NCBI GenBank assembly: GCA_017509255.1
Contig: JAFWQA010000001.1
Span: 1 to 64,000, forward strand
DNA: 64,000 nucleotides
Direction: 5' to 3'
Source of the DNA: Clostridia bacterium
Lineage (GTDB): Bacteria > Bacillota > Clostridia > Christensenellales > Aristaeellaceae
Both the position numbers and the translations under genes were made by a program. Positions 34,953 to 43,269 of the stretch are shown here, in pieces. A model generated the notes under the pieces. That model ran no database searches. It had not been told where the DNA came from and was given only the letters and a program-made list of their open reading frames with translations. The stretch's first letter is position 1; every line of letters begins with the position of its first letter.

Positions 34953-35025
34953 ACCTTTCCCTCCAAAGCATTGCTTCTTTTGATGATAAACTCTTCGGCA
35001 CGGTTCGTCAAATCATTTCTCCGTC

Positions 35026-35054
35026 TTGACTTTTCCCGGATATGTGGATATACT
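35026..35054 (+). promoter_or_regulatory. Promoter of the AraC-family gene
   Basis: TTGACT (35026-35031) and TATACT (35049-35054) are spaced by 17 bases, about 47 bases upstream of the start codon. Confidence 0.7.
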
Positions 35055-35101
35055 TTGCTATAGATTTGTCTAATCTGGTTGAACTTTAGGGAGGCTTCGC
35101 C

Positions 35102-36013
35102 ATGGAATCGTACCTGCTGCGTAATATTCCTCCGGAACTTGAATCTCTGGCAGTGGAAGGAATACATAAGCCGGGGAGCCTCACGCTCGCCAGCGGCGCG
35201 TGGATCCATTCTGCCGGCAGCTTTGTGCTGGAGGAGGGCGTCTATCCGCTTCGCCCGCATGAACAGTGGGTATGGCTGGCAGTGGAATCCGGCGAGATCT
35301 CTCTGAACTGGGACAGTCATGAACTGGCGCTGGATGCTTCCTCAACGTGTTTTCTTCCGGGAGGGGACAAGTATTGTGAGATCCGTGCGGCAGGGCATAC
35401 CCGCTGCCTGTGGATCGCGCTGGAGGGCCCGCTCAGTCCCCTGGTCGTGCGTAAAATGGGGGCGCTGCTTCACATGCCGCTCCGTCAGGGGGCGCTGCCC
35501 AGCCAGATTTATCTTGCAACGCAGATCGTACAGGTGATCGTGCGGCATACCGGCACATCGGACGCGACCTATCAGCTGCAGCACCTGCTCTACGGTATGA
35601 TCGCCAGCCACTGGGGACAGCCTGTGGCCATGGATGCCATGCTCAGCCACGAAATCGCCAAGGTGGTGGATACGCTCCGCGCCAATCAGTATAAAGACAA
35701 TTTTTCCCTGGCGGAAATGGCTGCCATTTCCCGCATGCCGATGGAGACCTTCCGGAAACGCTTTGTGGCGGAGGTTGGCATGCCGCCGCTGAGCTACGTG
35801 CTTCACTGCAAGATGGAGCGGGCGAAGGAACTGCTGAGGGATCAGGACTGCTCCGTACGCCAGGCCGGCGTGGAGGTCGGCATGCAGGATCCCTATCATT
35901 TTTCCAAGCAGTTCAAGCATATTGTCGGGATCAGTCCCAGCGCCTTCATGAAGCAGGCTTCCGTTCCGAATGCAACCATCCGCGGGGTGGCACGGAAAGA
36001 AAAGAAAAAGTAA
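35102..36013 (+). CDS. AraC-family transcriptional regulator
   Basis: The 303-residue protein has an N-terminal cupin-like sensing domain (about 15-150; ASGAWIHSAGSFVLEEGVYPLR) and a C-terminal double helix-turn-helix (about 190-285) with NFSLAEMAAISRMPMETFRKRF and VGMQDPYHFSKQFKHIVGISPSAF. Such proteins usually sense a small sugar-like ligand and activate nearby catabolic genes. No transport or catabolic operon is adjacent, so the target is not obvious. Its tail is Lys-rich. The gene has its own promoter and terminator and is divergent from the glycosyltransferase. Confidence 0.92.
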   Translation: MESYLLRNIPPELESLAVEGIHKPGSLTLASGAWIHSAGSFVLEEGVYPLRPHEQWVWLAVESGEISLNWDSHELALDASSTCFLPGGDKYCEIRAAGHTRCLWIALEGPLSPLVVRKMGALLHMPLRQGALPSQIYLATQIVQVIVRHTGTSDATYQLQHLLYGMIASHWGQPVAMDAMLSHEIAKVVDTLRANQYKDNFSLAEMAAISRMPMETFRKRFVAEVGMPPLSYVLHCKMERAKELLRDQDCSVRQAGVEVGMQDPYHFSKQFKHIVGISPSAFMKQASVPNATIRGVARKEKKK

Positions 36014-36025
36014 CCCAAACGAAAG

Positions 36026-36076
36026 TCCACCGGAAAGAGCTCTGAAGAAGAGAGCGGAGCATCCGGTGGATTTTTT
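36026..36076 (+). terminator. Terminator of the AraC-family gene
   Basis: Arms TCCACCGGA (36026-36034) and TCCGGTGGA (36062-36070) enclose a small inner hairpin and are followed by six T residues. Confidence 0.9.
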
Positions 36077-36195
36077 CTTTTGAAAAAAGAATAAACGCTG
36101 ACGCAATGATTTTGGCAGGCGCCGTTTCAAAGGAAATGATCGTTCATAAAACGGTTGTTTCAGATATAATCAAAAAATGAACCGTTCATGCTTTT

Positions 36196-37458
36196 TCATA
36201 AAGATGATAAAGCAGGAAAAGGAAGAAGCATGGATTCCCCGTTATTGTTTTCCACATGAAGCATCTGACAGATTCTGATGATGTCTTTCTGCAGGAGCTC
36301 TCTGCTTTCATCTTTCAGGAATATCCGGAAGGCGGTTTGAGAAAAAGTGCCGGAAGCTTTCATATAATCGTTTTCTTTGTAGTATTGATACATATTAAAG
36401 ACACAGGGGAGGGCCTTTATCGAATCCAGGCCTTCTATATGGGCAATTGTACCGTTTTTTAACCCGATGCAAAGGGACGCGTATGAGGAACGGAACGGTT
36501 CACGAAGAGCTGAAAAATATTCTCCGAATTTGCCGGTCAGCGCGTACAGGATATGGGCTTCTATCAGATCAATCTTCTTTTCTTCCGCGATGATTTTAAA
36601 GTCCAGGCCGCCGCTTGTCCGGAAACCGGTATCCATGATATACGGGATACCGTCGCAGATGATTCCCTGAAACATGCAGGAACCGTTCCGGATATCCAAA
36701 GAAGAAAACAAACTCCTGATGCCGTCGAATAAGCTGTCGGCGACCAAAGAACAGACGGAGGACGGATAGAAATCAACAAAAGGCTGAACAGGATGATTTC
36801 CAAGCGACGGGTAGGATATTCTTTCTTTGACATAAGGGAAAAATGCCTGTCCATCCCGGACCCAGATCTCAAACTGAAAAAAGGGTCCTTCCAGGTATTT
36901 TTCGCACATGATCTCTTGAGTCTGAGAGTTTTCAAGAGCAAATGAAATCGCGTCCCGCAGTTCGGAAGGCTGACGGCATATGCTGACCCCGGAAGAACCG
37001 CCATTATCAGCCGGCTTGATGATGACCGGGAAACCGATCTCTCCCGGAATATCTTTCAACGAGGTATCAACAGGGTATTCGGGAATTACGGGAAGGCCAA
37101 ACATGCGGGAGTATTCTTTAAACCTGCGTTTATTCATAAGAATATCCCATTGTTCTTTTGTGGAATAATAACGATAGTTGCTCTGAAAGATCCAGTCCAC
37201 GGCTTTCCGGAGGATTTTTTCTCCGGAAACGGCAAGGACCGCGTCTATTTTTTTTTCTTTCAGCAGGGGAAGCATGACTTCCGGATCAGTGCTGTCCGCA
37301 TAGCAGGGTTCATCCGAATAACGGTGAACGGATGAAAGCCGGGATTTGGCAACGGCGATCACTTTTAACCCTGTTTTATCCGCAAATTGACGTACTTCTT
37401 CCATAACGGTATTTCCGCCGATAACTGCCAGCCGTTTCCCTTCAAAGCCTGAAGTCAT
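36196..37458 (-). CDS. ATP-grasp ligase (carboxylate-amine ligase type)
   Basis: The 420-residue protein has a pre-ATP-grasp Rossmann domain (KRLAVIGGNTVMEEV), a lid and ATP-binding region (GFPVIIKPADNGGSSGV, about 145), and a C-terminal acidic/metal segment around MDTGFRTSGGLDF, where the usual ExN metal pair is not clear. This general layout is that of CarB/PurK-like ligases that join a carboxylate to an amine via an acyl phosphate. Substrates are unknown. GGGGAGG precedes the ATG. It lies 109 bases downstream of another ATP-grasp gene on the same strand, and both are A+T-richer than their neighbours, which hints at transfer as a pair. Confidence 0.8.
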   Translation of the reverse strand: MTSGFEGKRLAVIGGNTVMEEVRQFADKTGLKVIAVAKSRLSSVHRYSDEPCYADSTDPEVMLPLLKEKKIDAVLAVSGEKILRKAVDWIFQSNYRYYSTKEQWDILMNKRRFKEYSRMFGLPVIPEYPVDTSLKDIPGEIGFPVIIKPADNGGSSGVSICRQPSELRDAISFALENSQTQEIMCEKYLEGPFFQFEIWVRDGQAFFPYVKERISYPSLGNHPVQPFVDFYPSSVCSLVADSLFDGIRSLFSSLDIRNGSCMFQGIICDGIPYIMDTGFRTSGGLDFKIIAEEKKIDLIEAHILYALTGKFGEYFSALREPFRSSYASLCIGLKNGTIAHIEGLDSIKALPCVFNMYQYYKENDYMKASGTFSQTAFRIFLKDESRELLQKDIIRICQMLHVENNNGESMLLPFPALSSL

Positions 37459-37567
37459 AAATACCTCCCCGGCATCTGATGATAAAAGAGACAGAAAGGA
37501 ATGATGATAAGAAGATGTTTAAAACAGGGAAAACATAATATCAGGCAGTAAACACTGAAGAAGAAAA

Positions 37568-38647
37568 TCACAGCGAACGGATGTAGTTTTCGAGCTCTTT
37601 GCGGCAACCGTGATGATAGGGGATCTGATAACCGTGAAACTGACCGTTATCGTTAGCTTCTATAATGATCCAACCGTTATCCGTATAGGCGAGATCCCAG
37701 CCGACAAAACGAATATCGGGAAATACCAGCATGGCTTCCTCAACAAGAGAAACTGCTTTGTCCCATTCAGGCATTTTCATACCGGGAATGAAGACGTGTG
37801 AATCCGGATGAAATAAGTAAGTGTTTCCGAATTCATCCACTCCGCTGGTCCAGGCAATCCCTTCATTTGTCAGGGAAACAATGACGCCTCCGGCAGCAGC
37901 GTTATCCACGACGGAATCATCAAGACCGATCCTCAGGTGAGAGCCGAAAATAACAGTTTTTTCTTTTAACCTGCAGGCATATATTCTTACGGTATTAACG
38001 GATTGCGGATGAAGGCGTTTAAAAAAATCAGCTTCCGTAACATATTCTTCCAGTACATGATTTCTGTGAGATAGAATAAAAGAAAAAGCTTCTTCTTTGC
38101 TGTTGTAGTCAGCAAGCCGGACGATTTCAACGCCTTTTCCGCATCCGGACATATCAGGTTTTAATACACCGCAGTTTCTTGAGGAAAAGAAATGATCCAG
38201 TTCTTCCGCTGTTGTTTCGCTGCCGATAAAAATGACTTCTCTCTGATAGTATTTTTTGAAGCTCTGATACGCTTTGTACTTGCTTTGCATCTCGATGCGT
38301 TTTTTCCGGCCGTTGAAGAACGGATAAATACGGTATCGGCTGATTTCGGTAACGTACTCTCTTCTTCCCTTATCGTTCAGATGAACGAAATCATACATAA
38401 AAAATTCTTTTACAAAGGAACCGTAAATGAATAAACAGGCAATAAATGCAGCCTTATAGCGTTTTTTATCACAGACAATTCGGCATCTGTCAACGTATTC
38501 CTCAAAAGAAGAGGATAATTCTGAGTATTTGGAAGGGCTGAGCAGTCTGAGGAACAAAGAGAAAAAAAGACCGATGATATACAGGCCGGTCAGGGAATTA
38601 ACGTGGATCCACGTAAACAGGTTATATATACCGGAATATGTTTCCAT
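37568..38647 (-). CDS. Sugar-transfer-associated ATP-grasp protein
   Basis: The 359-residue protein has one membrane-like segment at about 12-32 (LTGLYIIGLFFSLFLRLL). The ATP-grasp core holds GVLKPDMSGCGKGVEIV (nucleotide-binding Lys), the hallmark RLHPQSVNTVRIYA of the ATPgrasp_ST family, and FVGWDLAYTDNGWIIIEAND with the metal-binding Glu and Asn/Asp. Members are usually found among capsule or teichoic-acid genes and are proposed to attach an acyl group to a glycan, although the reaction is not proven. GAGGA precedes the ATG. The promoter at 38674-38703 probably serves both ATP-grasp genes. Confidence 0.85.
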   Translation of the reverse strand: METYSGIYNLFTWIHVNSLTGLYIIGLFFSLFLRLLSPSKYSELSSSFEEYVDRCRIVCDKKRYKAAFIACLFIYGSFVKEFFMYDFVHLNDKGRREYVTEISRYRIYPFFNGRKKRIEMQSKYKAYQSFKKYYQREVIFIGSETTAEELDHFFSSRNCGVLKPDMSGCGKGVEIVRLADYNSKEEAFSFILSHRNHVLEEYVTEADFFKRLHPQSVNTVRIYACRLKEKTVIFGSHLRIGLDDSVVDNAAAGGVIVSLTNEGIAWTSGVDEFGNTYLFHPDSHVFIPGMKMPEWDKAVSLVEEAMLVFPDIRFVGWDLAYTDNGWIIIEANDNGQFHGYQIPYHHGCRKELENYIRSL

Positions 38648-38673
38648 CTGTTTTTATCCTCATCATCTTTTTA

Positions 38674-38703
38674 TCTATAGAATTTTTATATCATAATTGT
38701 CAA
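38674..38703 (-). promoter_or_regulatory. Promoter of the two ATP-grasp genes
   Basis: On the minus strand a perfect TTGACA (38698-38703) and TATAGA (38674-38679) are spaced by 18 bases, about 27 bases upstream of the start codon. Confidence 0.65.
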
Positions 38704-38735
38704 ATAAATGCAACAACGCATACGGAAGGAAAGCT

Positions 38736-38822
38736 ATGAAAATATTAATTGATGAAGGATTTTTCAGAATATATCATCAGAAAAGGAAAAGATATGGCAG
38801 ATATAAAAAACATATCGGGTGA
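38736..38822 (+). CDS. Possible 28-residue basic small ORF
   Basis: An ATG with AAGGAAA five bases upstream opens a 28-codon frame ending in TGA at 38822. The peptide is very basic and aromatic (HQKRKRYGRYKKHIG at the end). It lies in the A+T-rich gap between the ATP-grasp pair and the acyltransferase. It may be a real small protein, the start of a broken gene, or chance; I cannot decide. Confidence 0.25.
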   Translation: MKILIDEGFFRIYHQKRKRYGRYKKHIG

Positions 38823-38825
38823 CAG

Positions 38826-40082
38826 TTATTTTTTTATTCGGTACCGCTCAAGATATTTGCCTGCCGGTTTCTCGATCAGATAAGTGACCGCGACAGCCAG
38901 AAGAAAGCTGATGCCAAAGGCGAACAGGGTATAACGGAACTGCCAGGGCTGTTCTCCGACCTGGTTGGGGGTGTCGCTGACGCTTTGCGGAAATCCGATG
39001 CGCCGCATATGGGTGATCACGGTCTGATGCATCAGGTAATAGTTCATGCTGATACCCGCAAGGAAGCGGGAGAAACGGTTTCCGAGAAGAAACCGCAGAG
39101 GCCGGACAGAAAAAGGAGCGCTGAAAAGAAGGGCTCCGAAAAGAAGACCGAATACAGGGCGGTAAAGCATCTGGTTCCTTTGGATGACGGCATGATTGCT
39201 CAGGGAAGTCCCGCCCTGAAGCAGCTGCATGAAACGGCCGGCAAGCCCGTTGCCGGCTGTATTTGCGGAAGATGCCGCCTGAAGGCGGAGCATGCGGAGC
39301 AGCAGAAACAGCGCCAGCAGGAACAGGCAGGCAGCCGATACCCTAATCAGCAGCAGCTGTTTTTTCACAGCGGCGTTTTTCCCGGCTTCCGCCGCTTTTT
39401 TTTCAACATTCAGCCGGACACGGACAAAGAGGAAGGCCAGGAGCATCCCGAGGGCATAGATATCCAGGAAGTTGATCAGCTGGTTCACGACCATGTTGAA
39501 ATCGTTCAGAGCCCATAGACACCAGAGGCGGAAAGCAAAGCAGACGGCGGTCATCAGGCAGAGGGTCAAAGCCGGCTTTCGTACCGCCGCGCGCGCCAGA
39601 AGCGGAAAAACGAGATAAGCCTGAACCTCGACGGCAATGGTCCAGCAGGCAGCGCCCAGAGGCGTCAGGACATAGGTTTCATAAGAAAAGGTATGCAGGA
39701 ATGTCAGATGGGCCGCCAGGTCCTTGATCAGGAACTGGGGGGAATAATACAGCCTGTACGGGACGGCCACGGAAAAAAGGACCAGAAGGAGAATGAAATA
39801 GTAGGAGGGCAAAATCCTTTTTGCCCGACGGAAATAGAAATCCTTTGTATCCGGGAAAGGCTCACCGTTCAGGGACCGGCGGGCATAGGGCAGGAAAAGC
39901 AGAAAAGAAGAAAGAAGAACGGTCCCGTCCACCCAGACATAACCGCTGCGCATCAGATAATCCAGGGAATACTGCCCGACGTAAGGCGTCAGCCAGCTTT
40001 GCTGCCAGATATGATACCAGCTGACCAGAAAAATCATCAGCGCTCTGAGCCCGTCCAGCTCCGGAATCCGTGTCTGTTTCAT
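38826..40082 (-). CDS. Acyltransferase 3 family membrane protein
   Basis: The 418-residue protein has about ten hydrophobic helices. The family start RIPELDGLRALMIFLVSWYH contains the Arg and His of the acyltransferase 3 (OafA/YrhL) active region. Later motifs include YFRRAKRILPSYYFIL and CWTIAVEVQAYLVFPLL, both typical. These proteins O-acylate extracytoplasmic glycans or other surface molecules. It is the last gene of a three-gene unit; its ATG overlaps the stop of the preceding gene by four bases. No terminator is obvious before the A+T-rich gap. Confidence 0.9.
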   Translation of the reverse strand: MKQTRIPELDGLRALMIFLVSWYHIWQQSWLTPYVGQYSLDYLMRSGYVWVDGTVLLSSFLLFLPYARRSLNGEPFPDTKDFYFRRAKRILPSYYFILLLVLFSVAVPYRLYYSPQFLIKDLAAHLTFLHTFSYETYVLTPLGAACWTIAVEVQAYLVFPLLARAAVRKPALTLCLMTAVCFAFRLWCLWALNDFNMVVNQLINFLDIYALGMLLAFLFVRVRLNVEKKAAEAGKNAAVKKQLLLIRVSAACLFLLALFLLLRMLRLQAASSANTAGNGLAGRFMQLLQGGTSLSNHAVIQRNQMLYRPVFGLLFGALLFSAPFSVRPLRFLLGNRFSRFLAGISMNYYLMHQTVITHMRRIGFPQSVSDTPNQVGEQPWQFRYTLFAFGISFLLAVAVTYLIEKPAGKYLERYRIKK

Positions 40083-41920
40083 TGTTCCGCTCCTTGCGGT
40101 GCCGTGCTTTCAACCGGTGCCGGCGTTTCTTCCGGCATTTCTGCCGGGACCGGGGTCGGCAGCTTGGTCTGAATCTGTTTCAGCAGCTTTTGTCCGTCCG
40201 GGTCATCTCCGAGCAGGGACAAAAGCGCCGCGGCTTCTTCATACTGACCGTCCGCCGCGAGTTCTTCCGCCCATGCAAGGCGGATGCCGGAAAGCAGTTT
40301 GGCGGTCGCCTCTGTTTCCGGGGCATCCCGGAGCAGCTCTGCGGCCTGCTGATGGTTTTTATCCCGATAAGCCTGTTCAGCCAAAGTCAGGGCGCATTCC
40401 AGGTACTGATCCTCCGCATCCCCGGCGCTGCCGAGGGAAGCGTAAAGAGCCATGGCGGCGGCATAATTCCCGCTTTCCTTTGCGGAATCTGCTTCCGCCC
40501 TGGTGATGGAAGCGATTTTTTCCGCGGTATCCTCATAATTGCCGCTCAGCAAATAGGCGGCTTTTGCGTCGGACGAACGGCCGGCCCGTTCAAGAACCGA
40601 TCCTTTCAGGTATCTGCATTTCCGGATCAGCTCCGCGCTGTCTTCATAATCGGGGATCTGTTCCAGCAGGGAGGCAGCGGCATCATAGTCCTGCGATTCG
40701 ATCAGATGCAGGGCGGGCTCATACAGGCAGGCGTCCGCCTGTTTTTTCGCGTCTCCGTAGCTCCCCAGAGCCAGAAAAGCGAGGCGCGCGGATGCATACA
40801 GCTTTTTTCCCTTTTTGTTCTCGGCCAGGCGGTAGGCAACGGCATTGTTTTCTTCCTCCAGGCCGGGATAATCCGCCGGCAGGGAAGACAGCAGGCTGCC
40901 CGCGCCGTCCGTATCTCCGCGGTCAAGCAGGATCCCGGCACGGCGAAAATCTGTCCGGTCCGCCAGGGAACGGTCATCATCACTGCCGAGCGTCCTCAGC
41001 ACAGAGGCGGCAGCGGACAGTTTATCCGTATCGCCGGATTCAAGCGCGTCGCGGCGCGCGATGCGGAGCCGGCATTCCCTCAGGGCGCTTTCCGCACCGG
41101 GAAAGCTGCCAAGCTCAGTCAGAACAGCTTCCGCTTCTTCGAGGCGCCCTCCGTTCATGCTCAGGGTACCGCTCCAGAGCCGGAGACCGGGGAAAATACC
41201 GAAAAACGTTACGGCAAACAGGAGGAGCGCGGCGGCAAGAGAGGTCAGAAGATGCCGGACCCGTTCCCGCCGGACCTGCTGCTGATTGTATTCCTGCTCA
41301 CGCAGATGCTGCAGGCGCGCGGTATCCTCCCGGGCGGATCGGGTTTTCAGATCCAGCTGGCGTTCCCGCCGGTAGACCAGTGTCTCAACGGCTTCACGGC
41401 TGCACTGGGCGAAGACGGCTTCCTTCTGCCGACGGCAGCGGGAGCAGAAGAGCTGTTTATCGGAATTCGGCCTTCCGCAGACACAGACCCACAGGCCGTC
41501 CTGCTGACTGGGGAAGCCGACGGCGCCTTCACCGGCAGCAAACCGCAGCGCACTCAGCGCGGGGCTGACGGGGAGGCGGTTGTCGGTATATTCTTTTTCA
41601 CGCGAGGGATCCCGGCGCCACACGTCATTGTCGTCGAACCAGACTTTATCGACGGTGGCTTCCGCGCGGGAAGCCGCGGCGTTTTTTTCCTGCGGAACCG
41701 TCATGGAAAAGGCGGTGTGCGGCCTTCCGTCCAACGCGCGGGCGCGGTGGACAGCGCGGCCGACTTCCTCTCCTTCCAAATCAAGCAGGCGGACGGTCGC
41801 TTCACAGGAAACGATACGGCGCTCCGCAAGATTGAAAAGAAAAAGGACAATATTGCGGTTTTCTTCTGCAGGCAGCTGAATCTGCAGCACCTCTGCCGGG
41901 CATGTCAGATCGATCTTCAT
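40079..41920 (-). CDS. Zinc-ribbon membrane protein with TPR-like repeats
   Basis: A 613-residue protein of unrecognised family. Residues 1-130 form a beta-rich domain (VLFLFNLAERRIVSCEATVRL). A zinc ribbon follows near 145-165 (CVCGRPNSDKQLFCSRC). Then comes a charged, Arg/Gln-rich coiled stretch, one membrane helix near 225-245 (LLTSLAAALLLFAVTFFGIF), and a long extracytoplasmic array of TPR/Sel1-like helical repeats (about 255-590: RLEEAEAVLTELGSFPGAES, YDAAASLLEQIPDYEDSAEL). It ends in a Pro-rich tail. The orientation suggests a cytoplasmic zinc domain and an exported repeat domain. It is operonic with the genes on both sides (9-base gap upstream, 4-base overlap downstream). Function unknown. 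Confidence 0.8.
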   Translation of the reverse strand: MKIDLTCPAEVLQIQLPAEENRNIVLFLFNLAERRIVSCEATVRLLDLEGEEVGRAVHRARALDGRPHTAFSMTVPQEKNAAASRAEATVDKVWFDDNDVWRRDPSREKEYTDNRLPVSPALSALRFAAGEGAVGFPSQQDGLWVCVCGRPNSDKQLFCSRCRRQKEAVFAQCSREAVETLVYRRERQLDLKTRSAREDTARLQHLREQEYNQQQVRRERVRHLLTSLAAALLLFAVTFFGIFPGLRLWSGTLSMNGGRLEEAEAVLTELGSFPGAESALRECRLRIARRDALESGDTDKLSAAASVLRTLGSDDDRSLADRTDFRRAGILLDRGDTDGAGSLLSSLPADYPGLEEENNAVAYRLAENKKGKKLYASARLAFLALGSYGDAKKQADACLYEPALHLIESQDYDAAASLLEQIPDYEDSAELIRKCRYLKGSVLERAGRSSDAKAAYLLSGNYEDTAEKIASITRAEADSAKESGNYAAAMALYASLGSAGDAEDQYLECALTLAEQAYRDKNHQQAAELLRDAPETEATAKLLSGIRLAWAEELAADGQYEEAAALLSLLGDDPDGQKLLKQIQTKLPTPVPAEMPEETPAPVESTAPQGAEQ

Positions 41921-41929
41921 GGCTTATCC

Positions 41930-43093
41930 TCAATTCAGGGTATGAAGAATTATTTCCGCCAGTTCAGTGTTTACATATCTGAGATAAAGCTCCACGGCAT
42001 TTCCGCCGGAAACGGGGGTGATATACCGGAGAATGATCTCATCCGCGCCGAACTCAGCCAGGCCGTAAGGAGCTGTTCCCGGGGTGCCGTACAGCGTTTC
42101 GCTCATGGACGCTTCATCGAACGCGCCTTCACCGCTGGGGAAACGGTAATAATCTTCCGTATAGCTGTCTCCGATGCGGACGCAGCGCGGGCCTTCCAGA
42201 TTGTCTCCGAGAATGGAATAGGTGATCAGTACGGGATCGTTCCCACGGCTGTCGCAGCGGAAAATCGCTTCAAATCCTTCACCGTCCACCCGCAGGAAAT
42301 AGGTTCCGTCCTCATTGTCGACCAAAGCGGATTCCACATTGCTTCCGAACTGCTCCGGCTGAGCCGTCAGATAGTTCAGCGCCGGGAAATCCAGATCCGC
42401 TTCTTCAAAGGGTGTCAGGTCCGTGCCGGTAAAGCTGAAGGGAACGCGGATATATCCGGTGACACCCTTCAGGGTATCCAGCTCATCAAAGAGGGACGCC
42501 GCGTTTTCCGCCGGAAAGACCTCGTTCAGGCCTTCCACAAAAACGGAATTGACATAATCGCCGCTGATCTGATAGGTAACGGTGTTCCGGATCCCGTCAG
42601 CCGGACGGACGATGCCGTATTCAATGGCGCCGATCCTCTGGCCGTCCCGTGTGACACGGCCGTATTCAAAACCGTTTTCCGCATCACCGGACAAATACAG
42701 CAGCGCGGTCTCCCGGGAGCCGTTCATATCCGGATTGTCGGACGGGATCGCCTTCAGAAGGGCGTTTACGTCCATGCCGACGCAGGTGTTCCTGAGGACC
42801 GGCAGTTCAGGACCGTTCAGCAGGAAAGCGTTGATGACGGTTTCTTCCGTCATTTCTGTCCGGTCGGCATATACGGAGCCGAAATTATACCGGAATTCAT
42901 AGCCGGCCTCGGAACGGGCGTCTTCATGAGCGGGGTCATTCAGCGGATCTCCCGTCAGAGCCAGCATTCTGACCGATTCCGCAAGATCGTAGATCTCCGA
43001 CAGGGTAACGGGAGCTGCTTCCGCCGCGGCAGAAAAGAAGACCGCACACATGATGAGGGCCAGAGCCAGGCTCAGAATCCGTTTTATTTTCAT
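41930..43093 (-). CDS. Secreted protein of unknown function
   Basis: The 387-residue protein begins with a clear signal peptide (MKIKRILSLALALIMCAVFF, cleavage about residue 26). The mature part is acidic and beta-strand-rich, with no family I recognise and no lipobox or wall anchor. It heads the three-gene operon that includes the zinc-ribbon/TPR membrane protein and the acyltransferase, so the three may act on the cell surface together. The opposite strand has a 1019-codon open frame across this operon, which I take to be a shadow. Confidence 0.8.
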   Translation of the reverse strand: MKIKRILSLALALIMCAVFFSAAAEAAPVTLSEIYDLAESVRMLALTGDPLNDPAHEDARSEAGYEFRYNFGSVYADRTEMTEETVINAFLLNGPELPVLRNTCVGMDVNALLKAIPSDNPDMNGSRETALLYLSGDAENGFEYGRVTRDGQRIGAIEYGIVRPADGIRNTVTYQISGDYVNSVFVEGLNEVFPAENAASLFDELDTLKGVTGYIRVPFSFTGTDLTPFEEADLDFPALNYLTAQPEQFGSNVESALVDNEDGTYFLRVDGEGFEAIFRCDSRGNDPVLITYSILGDNLEGPRCVRIGDSYTEDYYRFPSGEGAFDEASMSETLYGTPGTAPYGLAEFGADEIILRYITPVSGGNAVELYLRYVNTELAEIILHTLN

Positions 43094-43209
43094 TCTATTA
43101 CATCCTTTCCCTTCCCGATATTCATATAAAGCAGTTTTTTACAAATACAAGTATAGCACGAACCCATTATCAAGGCAACCGGGTCCTGCAGTCTACAATA
43201 TATGGGGGA

Positions 43210-43238
43210 TTGTGATGCGGAAATGATTCCAATATAAT
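43210..43238 (+). promoter_or_regulatory. Promoter of the Pro/Thr-rich protein gene
   Basis: TTGTGA (43210-43215) and TATAAT (43233-43238) with 17-base spacing. The expected transcript begins near 43245, past an in-frame ATG at 43237, which supports the later start at 43270. Confidence 0.7.
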
Positions 43239-43269
43239 GAAAAAAGAAATGACCGGAGGAGAAAGGGAT

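Noticed and set aside
40070..43129. 1019-codon open frame on the + strand
   Set aside because: It runs antisense across three coupled minus-strand genes, one with a signal peptide, one with a zinc ribbon and one with acyltransferase motifs. The + frame shows no recognisable domain.
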